A DNA stretch of 6,094 nucleotides. Source: JAYWAM01 sp043782425. GTDB taxonomy: Bacteria; Pseudomonadota; Gammaproteobacteria; Burkholderiales; Usitatibacteraceae. Positions within the stretch are counted from its first letter, which is position 1; the number at the start of each line of letters is the position of its first letter. Location of the stretch: the NCBI GenBank assembly GCA_043782425.1, contig JAYWAM010000129.1, forward strand, positions 1 to 6,094, read 5' to 3'. This document shows positions 1-5,488 of this stretch, in pieces. The notes below the pieces were generated by a model, which saw only the letters and a program-made list of their open reading frames with translations, was not told the DNA's origin and did no database searches. Both the position numbers and the translations under genes were made by a program.

Positions 1-22
1 GGCGCGAGAATCGTTTTTGGTT

Positions 23-35
23 CCGGCTCGTCCGG
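23..35. other. Small GC hairpin / tandem TCCGGCT motif in the upstream leader
   Basis: CCGG-CTCGT-CCGG can form a 4-bp stem with a 5-nt loop about 40 bp before the ThDP-enzyme start. The same bases form a tandem near-repeat, TCCGGCTCG then TCCGGCTTA. There is no following T-run on either strand, so it is not a convincing terminator. The rest of positions 1-73 shows no recognisable promoter hexamers or Shine-Dalgarno. Frame 2 (positions 2-40) is open to a TAG and could be the tail of a preceding plus-strand gene, but 12 residues are too few to judge. Confidence 0.2.
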
Positions 36-73
36 CTTAGGTTACTCCCCTTGGCGTTCAACATTCAATAAAA

Positions 74-1765
74 ATGATCTTTGCGCGCTCGCCCCCCAAA
101 ATCGGCGGTCACATTCTCGTGGACGCGCTCAAGATTCACGGCGTCGATCACGCCTTCTGCGTTCCCGGTGAAAGCTTTCTCGCCGTGCTCGACGGGCTTT
201 ACGCGGCGCGCGATGACATCAAGCTCATCGTCTGCCGCCAGGAAGGCGGCGCGGCCAATATGGCCGAAGCCTATGGCAAACTCACCGGCAAGCCAGGCAT
301 TTGTTTTGTGACGCGCGGGCCGGGGGCGTGCAACGCCAGCATCGGCGTGCACACCGCCATGCAGGATTCGACGCCGATGATTTTGTTCATCGGCCAGGTC
401 GGCGGCGATTGCGTTGAGCGCGAGGCATTCCAGGAAGTTGATTACCGCCGCATGTTCGGCCCGCTCGCCAAGTGGGTGGCGCAGATTGACCGCACTGAGC
501 GCATTCCCGAATATTTAAGCCACGCTTTCCACCTTGCCATGTCTGGCCGCAAAGGGCCGGTGGTGCTGGCTTTGCCCGAGGACATGCTCAGCGCGACCGC
601 CGAGGTCGCCGTCACGTCGCGTTACCAAAGCGTGCAAGCCAGCCCCTCGCCAGAATCGATGCGTAAGCTGGGCGCGCTGTTACAGTCGGCCCAACGCCCG
701 CTTGTCATTGTGGGCGGTAGCGGCTGGACAAGCGAAGCGTGTACTCAGTTGCAGGACTTTGCTGCGCAGACCGGGTTACCGGTCGCCTGCGCCTTCCGCT
801 TTCAGGATTTGTTTGACAACACTCACCCTAACTACGTCGGCGATGTCGGCATCGGCATCAACCCGCAACTCGCGCAGCGTGTACGCAGCGCCGATGTGCT
901 GCTGGTAATCGGCGCGCGTTTAGGCGAGATGACCACCAGCGGCTATACTCTGCTGGAGGCGCCCGCGCCGCAGCAAAAGCTGATTCACGTACATGCCGGC
1001 GCCGATGAGCTGGGGCGCGTCTACCAGGGTACGCTGTTGATTAATTCCGGCATGCCGGAGTTTGTTTCTATGCTGGCGCAGTTGGCCGACCCCGAGCCGG
1101 GCGCACAAGCGCGCTGGCGCGCACAGACTAGCGCCGCGCGCAACGAGTTTGAAACATGGAGCACGCCGCAGGCCATGCCCGGCAAGTTGCAAATGGGTGA
1201 AGTCATGCGCTATCTCAATGCGCACCTGCCCGCCGACGCCATCGTCAGCAACGGCGCAGGCAATTACACCGTTTGGCTGCATCGTTATTTCCGTTATCGC
1301 GGCTTGCGCACCCAGCTTGCGCCCACCAGCGGCGCGATGGGTTACGGCGTTCCCGCAGGCGTGGCCGCGAAGCTGGTGCATCCGCAGCGCATCGTGGTTG
1401 CGTTTTCCGGCGACGGCTGCTTCCTCATGAATGGGCAGGAGCTCGCAACCGCCGTGCAATATCGCCTCAATGTGATTTTCATTGTGGTCAACAACGGCAT
1501 GTACGGCACCATACGCATGCATCAGGAAAAAAACTATCCGGGCCATGTGTACGGCACCACTTTGCAAAACCCGGATTTTGCCGCACTGGCGCGGGCCTAT
1601 GGCGCGCACGGTGAAGTGGTGGAAGAGACCGCGCAGTTTGCTGGCGCATTCGAGCGCGCGCTGACGGCGGGCAAGCCCGCCCTACTGGAACTGCGTATCG
1701 ATCCCCAAGCCATCACCCCGACCGCGACGCTCGATGGCTTGCGTGAGCAGGCGTTGAAGAAATGA
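74..1765 (+). CDS. Acetolactate synthase-like thiamine-diphosphate-dependent enzyme
   Basis: This 563-residue protein has the three-domain layout of the acetolactate synthase/benzoylformate decarboxylase superfamily. The N-terminal Pyr domain (about 10-180) carries the ThDP-activating glutamate E57 in CRQEGGAANMAEAYG and an ALS-like AFQEVD segment (118-123). The central domain spans about 195-340. The C-terminal PP domain (about 370-545) has the Mg/ThDP motif from GDG (446-448) to NN (473-474). Such enzymes decarboxylate or ligate 2-oxo acids. It is probably not a housekeeping IlvB: the segment after NN reads GMYGTIRMHQ rather than the ALS G(Y/M)xGMVRQWQ type, so the characteristic Trp is absent. 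The central GARLGEMTTSGYTL also differs from the usual ALS GARFDDRVTG, and no ilvH/ilvN small-subunit gene is adjacent. ATG 74 is the first start after the in-frame TAG at 38-40; no clear Shine-Dalgarno precedes it (A-rich leader only). The substrate is unknown. Confidence 0.88.
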   Translation: MIFARSPPKIGGHILVDALKIHGVDHAFCVPGESFLAVLDGLYAARDDIKLIVCRQEGGAANMAEAYGKLTGKPGICFVTRGPGACNASIGVHTAMQDSTPMILFIGQVGGDCVEREAFQEVDYRRMFGPLAKWVAQIDRTERIPEYLSHAFHLAMSGRKGPVVLALPEDMLSATAEVAVTSRYQSVQASPSPESMRKLGALLQSAQRPLVIVGGSGWTSEACTQLQDFAAQTGLPVACAFRFQDLFDNTHPNYVGDVGIGINPQLAQRVRSADVLLVIGARLGEMTTSGYTLLEAPAPQQKLIHVHAGADELGRVYQGTLLINSGMPEFVSMLAQLADPEPGAQARWRAQTSAARNEFETWSTPQAMPGKLQMGEVMRYLNAHLPADAIVSNGAGNYTVWLHRYFRYRGLRTQLAPTSGAMGYGVPAGVAAKLVHPQRIVVAFSGDGCFLMNGQELATAVQYRLNVIFIVVNNGMYGTIRMHQEKNYPGHVYGTTLQNPDFAALARAYGAHGEVVEETAQFAGAFERALTAGKPALLELRIDPQAITPTATLDGLREQALKK

Positions 1766-1767
1766 GT

Positions 1768-3255
1768 TTACGGGGCGGAAATCGCCGCCATGCGCGTGCG
1801 CGCCAGCGGTGGATTCTTGGCGAAATATTGCCTGATACCTGCGACCATGGCCGCTGCCATTTTGTCTTGATAGCCGGAGTCGTTAAGTCGACTCTCTTCA
1901 TCAGGATTGGAGATGAAGGCGGTCTCGACCAGAATGGAGGGGATGTCCGGCGCCTTCAACACCGCGAAGCCCGCTTGCTCGACGCGCGCTTTGTGCAGGC
2001 GGTTGATTTCGCCCAACTCGCCCAATACCGCTTTGCCGAGCTTCAAACTATCGTTGATGGTGGCGGTCTGCGACAGGTCGAGCAGCGTCTTGGCGAGATA
2101 AGGGTCTTTGATGCCAAGATTAACGCCGCCGATGAAGTCGGCTTCATTTTCCTGCTTAGCGAGCCAGCGTGCGGCGGCAGAAGTTGCGCCGCGCTCCGAC
2201 AGCGCGAATACCGAGGAGCCGTTGGCTTTTGATTGCATGAACGCGTCGGCATGGATAGAGACGAACAGATCGGCATTGACCTTGCGCGCCTTGCTGACGC
2301 GATTTTCCAATGCAATGAAATAGTCACCATCGCGCGTCAACACGGCGCGCATGTTGGGCTCGGCGTCGATCAATGCCTTGAGCTTGCGTGCGATGGAAAG
2401 CGTGACGGTTTTTTCGTGCGTGCCACGCCGCCCGCGCGCGCCGGGATCCTCGCCGCCGTGGCCGGCATCGATCACCACGGTAATCAGGCGCACGGTGTTG
2501 TCGGCGGGCTTCTTTGGTTTATCCGCGGGCTTAGCCGCCAACTTATCGGTTTTGGCGTCGTTCTTCAACACACCGGCCCCGTTATCGAGCTTGAGTTCAG
2601 CCAGAGCGTCGGGTAGTAAATCTGTGCCGGGTTTGGCAGGCAAGCCGGGCGCCAAACCTGCTACTGCACTCGCCGCCGGGCTTGCGATGTTTGGCGCTGC
2701 TATGAATGCTGCGGCAGGCGCCTTGTCTGGCTCTGCCGAGCCGAGCAAAGTGAGCAGCGGGTCGGCGGGTTTGAGGGGATAAATATCGAGCACCAGACGA
2801 TGTTTGTACTCACCAACCGGTGCAAGCGCGAATACCGACGCCTTCACTTCGCATTTCAGATCGAGCACCACACGCACCACGTTGGGTTTGAAACGCGCCA
2901 CGCGCACCAGCTTGACGTAAGGATCGTCGGCGCGCACCCGCGCGGCGAGATCGTTGAGTTCGGCGTTGAGCTCGATATTCTCCAGATCGAGCACCAGGCG
3001 CTCGGGATTTTTGAGCGTCATGAACTGTGGCTTGATGGGTTGCGCAGACTCGAAGGTCACGCGCGTGTATTCCTCGGCGGGCCAAACGCGCGTGGCGATC
3101 AATGTAGGCGCGGCAAATGCTGCGGGCGCGGCGAGGAGTAACGAAACCGAGAACGAAACCGAGAACGAAATCGAGAGAAAAGCCGTGCGCGTGAATCCTA
3201 AGATTCCAGGTGTGGCAAGCTGCCATCGTAGTGTTTCGCCAACTGTAGTAAACAC
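1768..3255 (-). CDS. amiC: N-acetylmuramoyl-L-alanine amidase (AMIN + Amidase_3), AmiC/AmiB type
   Basis: Exported zinc amidase that cuts the amide bond between MurNAc and the stem peptide, splitting septal peptidoglycan during division. From the GTG at 3255 the protein is 495 residues. It has a signal peptide (hydrophobic core about 25-43, likely cleavage AFA|AP after 48) and an AMIN septal-targeting domain (about 50-160). An Ala/Pro/Lys-rich linker (about 162-254) leads to Amidase_3 (about 255-480). Expected zinc ligands are H266 (DAGHGG), E281 (EKTVTL) and H335 (SIHAD), with catalytic E444 (VETAFISN). The insert at about 355-410 matches the autoinhibitory helix that EnvC/NlpD-type activators displace in the family. 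The GTG start is chosen because AGGGG lies 5 nt upstream and the signal peptide follows; the ATG at 3426 would add 57 non-signal residues inside tsaE. No twin-arginine is visible, suggesting Sec export. AmiC versus AmiB naming is by homology only. Confidence 0.92.
   Translation of the reverse strand: MFTTVGETLRWQLATPGILGFTRTAFLSISFSVSFSVSLLLAAPAAFAAPTLIATRVWPAEEYTRVTFESAQPIKPQFMTLKNPERLVLDLENIELNAELNDLAARVRADDPYVKLVRVARFKPNVVRVVLDLKCEVKASVFALAPVGEYKHRLVLDIYPLKPADPLLTLLGSAEPDKAPAAAFIAAPNIASPAASAVAGLAPGLPAKPGTDLLPDALAELKLDNGAGVLKNDAKTDKLAAKPADKPKKPADNTVRLITVVIDAGHGGEDPGARGRRGTHEKTVTLSIARKLKALIDAEPNMRAVLTRDGDYFIALENRVSKARKVNADLFVSIHADAFMQSKANGSSVFALSERGATSAAARWLAKQENEADFIGGVNLGIKDPYLAKTLLDLSQTATINDSLKLGKAVLGELGEINRLHKARVEQAGFAVLKAPDIPSILVETAFISNPDEESRLNDSGYQDKMAAAMVAGIRQYFAKNPPLARTRMAAISAP
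3140..3175. repeat. 12-bp tandem repeat, three copies, inside the amiC signal peptide
   Basis: The plus strand reads AACGAAACCGAG, AACGAAACCGAG, AACGAAATCGAG: three tandem 12-bp units, two identical and the third with one change (C to T). On the coding strand each unit adds four residues (S-F-S-V/I type), giving SISFSVSFSVS in the hydrophobic core of the AmiC signal peptide (about residues 27-39). The unit length is a multiple of three, so copy-number change would lengthen or shorten the core without a frameshift. Confidence 0.85.
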
Positions 3256-3692
3256 TGGTGCCCCTGCTCGCTTCCCGCCGTAATTTCTGCTTTGCGCCCT
3301 GCCCCATGTATTTGCAAATGCAACGTCAAATCGGCAACGGGCAAGAAACCTTCGGCTTTTTCCGGCCATTCGACGAGACAAATATTGTCCGCGTTGAAGT
3401 GATCGCGAAAGCCCGCTTCGGCCCATTCACGGGGATCATGGAACCGATAAAAATCAAAGTGATACAAGTGTAAGCTAGAAACGGTGTAAAGTTCAAGTAG
3501 TGTATAAGTGGGGCTTTTTACCTTGCCCTCGAAGCCCAGGGCGCGCAGCATGGCGCGCGCCAGCGAAGTTTTTCCGGCACCCAAGTCGCCGCGCAGGAAA
3601 ATCACCATGCCCGGGACGAGCAGAGGCGCGATGCACGCGCCCAAGGCATCTGTGGCTGCCTCATCTTCCAGCAAGAGTTTTAACGATTCCAT
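3198..3692 (-). CDS. tsaE: tRNA threonylcarbamoyladenosine biosynthesis ATPase TsaE
   Basis: Cytoplasmic P-loop ATPase of the TsaB-TsaD-TsaE complex, which transfers the threonylcarbamoyl group to A37 of ANN-decoding tRNAs (t6A). The 164-residue length is typical. Walker A is GDLGAGKT at 35-42. The family's SPTYTLLE segment is at 60-67, HFDFYR at 78-83 and the conserved VEWPE at 107-111. The C-terminal tail from about 130 is variable. The ATG at 3692 gives the standard N-terminus; it lies 4 bp from the end of an inverted-repeat element whose terminus provides GAGGTG as Shine-Dalgarno. The 3' end overlaps amiC by 58 bp, indicating one minus-strand operon tsaE-amiC. The tsaE-amiC neighbourhood is commonly conserved in proteobacteria (known context). 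Confidence 0.96.
   Translation of the reverse strand: MESLKLLLEDEAATDALGACIAPLLVPGMVIFLRGDLGAGKTSLARAMLRALGFEGKVKSPTYTLLELYTVSSLHLYHFDFYRFHDPREWAEAGFRDHFNADNICLVEWPEKAEGFLPVADLTLHLQIHGAGRKAEITAGSEQGHQCLLQLAKHYDGSLPHLES
3261..3265 (-). promoter_or_regulatory. Ribosome binding site for amiC (decides a GTG start)
   Basis: On the minus strand AGGGG is followed by the spacer CACCA and then GTG at 3255-3253. This is the only in-frame start candidate near the signal peptide with a good Shine-Dalgarno. It lies inside the tsaE coding region, as expected for a translationally coupled overlapping pair. Confidence 0.6.
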
Positions 3693-3696
3693 TTAT
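3693..3696. repeat. Left target-site duplication TTAT
   Basis: TTAT directly abuts the left terminus GGGCACC and is matched by TTAT directly after the right terminus. It lies immediately before (on the minus strand, as ATAA) the tsaE ATG. Confidence 0.7.
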
Positions 3697-3836
3697 GGGC
3701 ACCTCTAAAAATCCAGATTTCATCCCAACTGCGGCGTTGCGGAAAAATTTCTTGCTTACATATCATGTATATGCGGCGCGGCGAAATTTTTTCCGCGCCT
3801 TGCATTTGGGCGAACTCTGAATTTTTAGAGGCACCC
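3697..3836. mobile_element. 140-bp MITE-like inverted-repeat element, no coding capacity
   Basis: The left end reads GGGCACCTCTAAAAATCCAG and the right end, reverse-complemented, GGGTGCCTCTAAAAATTCAG: 17 of 20 bases match. Similarity continues inward with a few mismatches and 1-nt gaps (TCATCCCAACTGC versus TCGCCCAAATGC, then both arms with CGGAAAAA(A)TTTC). Much of the element could therefore fold as one long imperfect hairpin around the AT-rich near-palindrome CATATCATGTATATG (3759-3773). It is flanked by TTAT on both sides, the expected footprint of transposition. No transposase or substantial ORF lies inside, so it would need an autonomous relative in trans. GG-starting ends and a 4-bp duplication recall IS5-like elements, but I cannot assign a family. 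Its A/T tracts contrast with the GC-rich flanks. I see no convincing internal or outward promoter. Confidence 0.82.
3700..3705 (-). promoter_or_regulatory. Ribosome binding site of tsaE supplied by the element's terminal repeat
   Basis: On the minus strand GAGGTG (part of the ideal AGGAGGTGA) lies exactly 7 nt (CCCATAA) before the tsaE ATG. These six bases are within the terminal inverted repeat of the 140-bp element, so the Shine-Dalgarno is element-derived and the last four spacer bases are the target duplication. Confidence 0.65.
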
Positions 3837-3840
3837 TTAT
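3837..3840. repeat. Right target-site duplication TTAT
   Basis: TTAT follows the right terminus GGCACCC, giving a perfect 4-bp direct repeat with 3693-3696. Four bases can match by chance, but their position exactly at both inverted-repeat ends supports a real insertion footprint. Confidence 0.7.
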
Positions 3841-3874
3841 GGCCTTGCACAGCGCTACACTATGTGAACCATGA
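3839..3874 (+). other. Possible 11-codon leader ORF coupled to queG
   Basis: ATG 3839 encodes MALHSATLCEP and stops at TGA 3872-3874, which overlaps the queG ATG (3871) as ATGA. GAGG at 3828-3831, in the right terminal repeat of the element, lies 7 nt upstream of this ATG. queG itself has no visible Shine-Dalgarno, so reinitiation from this short ORF is a possible route. No peptide function is suggested, and so short an ORF can occur by chance. Confidence 0.2.
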
Positions 3875-4977
3875 GCCCCATCGACCTCAAGCAACTCGCC
3901 CACGACATCAAGCAATGGGGGCGCGATCTCGGTTTTCAGGAAACCGGCATCACCGACACCAATCTTGCGAACGAGGAAAGCCTGCTGCTCGAATGGCTGG
4001 ATAAAGGCTACCACGGCGAGATGGATTATATGGCACGCCACGGCGTGAAACGCGCACGCCCCGCCGCCCTCATTCCTGGCACGCTACGCATTATCAGCGC
4101 GCGCCTTAACTATCGACCTGCGCAAGCGCGTGAAAGCTGGAGCGTGATACATGATCCACAACGCGCTTTCGTATCGCGCTACGCCTTGGGCCGCGACTAT
4201 CACAAGGTGCTGCGCAACAAGTTACAAGCGCTGGTCGAAAAAATCGAGGCCGCCGTGGGCGCATTTCACTATCGCGTATTCACCGACAGCGCGCCGGTGA
4301 TGGAAGTGGCTCTGGCGCGCAACGCCGGGCTGGGCTGGCGCGGCAAGCACACGCTGCTGCTGACGCGCGAGGCAGGCTCGCTGTTCTTTCTTGGCGAGAT
4401 CTATACCGATCTGCCGCTGCCCATCGATGCGCCTGTCTCCGAACATTGCGGCTCGTGCAGACAATGCATGGATATCTGCCCCACGCAGGCCATCGTCGCG
4501 CCTTATCAACTCGATGCGCGGCGCTGCATTTCCTATCTCACTATCGAGCACAAGGGGCCGATACCCGAGGCGCTTCGACCCCCCATTGGCAACCGCGTTT
4601 ACGGTTGCGACGATTGCCAGCTCGTGTGCCCGTGGAATAAATATGCACAGGACGCAGGCGAGCAGGATTTTAAGGTGCGCAATGGCCTGGATGATGTCAC
4701 GCTGCTGGAGTTGTTTAGCTGGAGCGAGCAGCAATTCAACGAGCGCCTGGCCGGCAGCGCAATACGCCGCATCGGTTATGTGCAGTGGTTGCGCAACATT
4801 GCAGTGGGCCTGGGCAATGCCCGCGCTGCATTGGCCGAAAACGATCCGAGACGCGCTACAATTTATGCCGCATTACAAACACGCCAGACAGAACCCAACA
4901 CCCTGCTGCGCGAGCACATCACCTGGGCGATGGCGCGCCCTTCCCTTCCTCAACCCCCAGAAAGGATTGCATCATGA
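3871..4977 (+). CDS. queG: Epoxyqueuosine reductase QueG
   Basis: Cytoplasmic enzyme for the last step of queuosine synthesis: reduction of epoxyqueuosine to queuosine at position 34 of GUN-anticodon tRNAs, using cobalamin and two [4Fe-4S] clusters. The 368-residue length is normal. The N-terminal cobalamin-binding part contains TDSAPVMEVALARNAGLGWRG (138-158), with D139 the expected catalytic acid. The ferredoxin-like region has C193xxC196xxC199xxxC203, then C219 (RRCISY) and C246xxC249xxxC253P, so all eight expected cluster cysteines are present. The C-terminal part (from about 275) is helical and HEAT-like (AIRRIGYVQWLRNIA). ATG 3871 is the only reasonable start and gives the usual N-terminus, although no Shine-Dalgarno is visible. 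It is divergent from tsaE and separated from it by the MITE-like element. Its stop overlaps the next start as ATGA. Confidence 0.96.
   Translation: MSPIDLKQLAHDIKQWGRDLGFQETGITDTNLANEESLLLEWLDKGYHGEMDYMARHGVKRARPAALIPGTLRIISARLNYRPAQARESWSVIHDPQRAFVSRYALGRDYHKVLRNKLQALVEKIEAAVGAFHYRVFTDSAPVMEVALARNAGLGWRGKHTLLLTREAGSLFFLGEIYTDLPLPIDAPVSEHCGSCRQCMDICPTQAIVAPYQLDARRCISYLTIEHKGPIPEALRPPIGNRVYGCDDCQLVCPWNKYAQDAGEQDFKVRNGLDDVTLLELFSWSEQQFNERLAGSAIRRIGYVQWLRNIAVGLGNARAALAENDPRRATIYAALQTRQTEPNTLLREHITWAMARPSLPQPPERIAS
4961..4966 (+). promoter_or_regulatory. Ribosome binding site of the thioesterase gene
   Basis: AAAGGA within the last codons of queG lies 7 nt before ATG 4974. It fixes the start of the thioesterase and argues against the longer reading frame opening at 4785. 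Confidence 0.6.
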
Positions 4978-5399
4978 CCCTGTGGCTCAGCCCGCCCGAC
5001 ATCGCCGCCCTGAACGCGCTAAACAACAACAACATGATCGCGCACCTCGGCATCGAGTTCACCGAAGCCGGTCCGGATTTTCTGCGCGCGCGCATGCCGG
5101 TAGACCAGCGCACGCTACAGCCTTACGGATTGCTGCACGGCGGCGCATCCGTCACCCTGGCGGAAACCCTCGGCAGCACGGCAAGCGCGCTGTGCGTCGC
5201 CAGCGACAAGGCGGTGGTCGGTGTGGAAATCAACGCCAACCATGTGCGCGGCGCGAGAAGCGGTTGGGTGATCGGCACAGTTCGCGCGCTGCATATCGGG
5301 CGTACTACGCACGTATGGGATATTCGTATCGAGAATGAACAGGGCAAACTGGTGTGCGTATCGCGGCTGACGGTGGCGGTTATTGGCAAGGGCGGTTAG
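4974..5399 (+). CDS. Hotdog-fold acyl-CoA thioesterase (PaaI/YdiI-like)
   Basis: A 141-residue single-domain hotdog protein of the PaaI/YdiI/EntH type, which hydrolyses acyl- or aroyl-CoA (or carrier-protein) thioesters as an oligomer in the cytoplasm. Key features are LLHGGASVTLAETLGS (53-68): the HGG at 55-57 for oxyanion/thioester binding and E64 as the expected catalytic acid. VGVEINANHVRGARSG (82-97) is the conserved second strand-loop. This arrangement is closest to the YdiI/EntH group (DHNA-CoA or enterobactin proofreading hydrolases), but nothing here shows the substrate. The start at 4974 is supported by AAAGGA 7 nt upstream (4961-4966) and by homologous length; starts further upstream would read through queG in another frame. 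The ATGA overlap with queG implies co-transcription and coupled translation. Confidence 0.9.
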   Translation: MTLWLSPPDIAALNALNNNNMIAHLGIEFTEAGPDFLRARMPVDQRTLQPYGLLHGGASVTLAETLGSTASALCVASDKAVVGVEINANHVRGARSGWVIGTVRALHIGRTTHVWDIRIENEQGKLVCVSRLTVAVIGKGG

Positions 5400-5443
5400 A
5401 GGCGACTATGGCGCGCCAACCTTACCGTTCAAGAGAACAGTGA

Positions 5444-5460
5444 GGCGCAGCGCCCCTTTT
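5444..5460 (+). terminator. Weak candidate terminator after the queG-thioesterase unit
   Basis: GGCG-CAG-CGCC forms a 4-bp GC stem with a 3-nt loop, followed by CC and TTTT. It lies 45 bp after the thioesterase stop in the 89-bp gap before the ASCH gene. The stem is short and the U-run only four bases, so termination may be partial or absent. Confidence 0.3.
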
Positions 5461-5488
5461 ATTCGCTAGGTAGAAATAGAATCAGCAA

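Noticed and set aside
920..1609. 229-codon minus-strand open frame inside the ThDP-enzyme gene
   Set aside because: The plus-strand gene has clear family motifs across this region; the antisense frame is His/Arg/Ala-rich with no recognisable domain, typical of a GC-rich shadow frame.
2233..2616. Plus-strand open frame of 127 codons opposite amiC
   Set aside because: It is antisense to the Amidase_3 catalytic region, with no motif; a shadow of GC-rich coding sequence.
3256..3426. Longer AmiC starting at the ATG at 3426
   Set aside because: It would put 57 Arg-rich residues before the signal peptide and fully overlap the conserved TsaE body; the GTG at 3255 with AGGGG fits better.
3752..3773. 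Possible promoter in the AT-rich centre of the element (TTGCTT and TATCAT/TATATG)
   Set aside because: Spacing between hexamer-like sequences is wrong on both strands; the AT content is explained by the palindromic centre.
3856..3861. TACACT as a -10 box that would make queG mRNA leaderless
   Set aside because: No acceptable -35 hexamer is found 16-18 bp upstream (that stretch is the element end and duplication), so it is only a weak match.
3763..4041. Minus-strand open frame of 92 codons spanning the element and the queG 5' end
   Set aside because: It crosses the element boundary and the queG coding region without any domain or ribosome binding site.
4785..4973. N-terminal extension of the thioesterase to an ATG at 4785
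   Set aside because: It lies inside queG, shows no homology-like sequence, and the ATG at 4974 has a proper Shine-Dalgarno and gives the family length.
4391..5338. 315-codon plus-strand open frame across queG and the thioesterase
   Set aside because: It is out of frame with both well-supported genes, has a compositionally biased Arg/Ala/Cys-rich translation and no domain.
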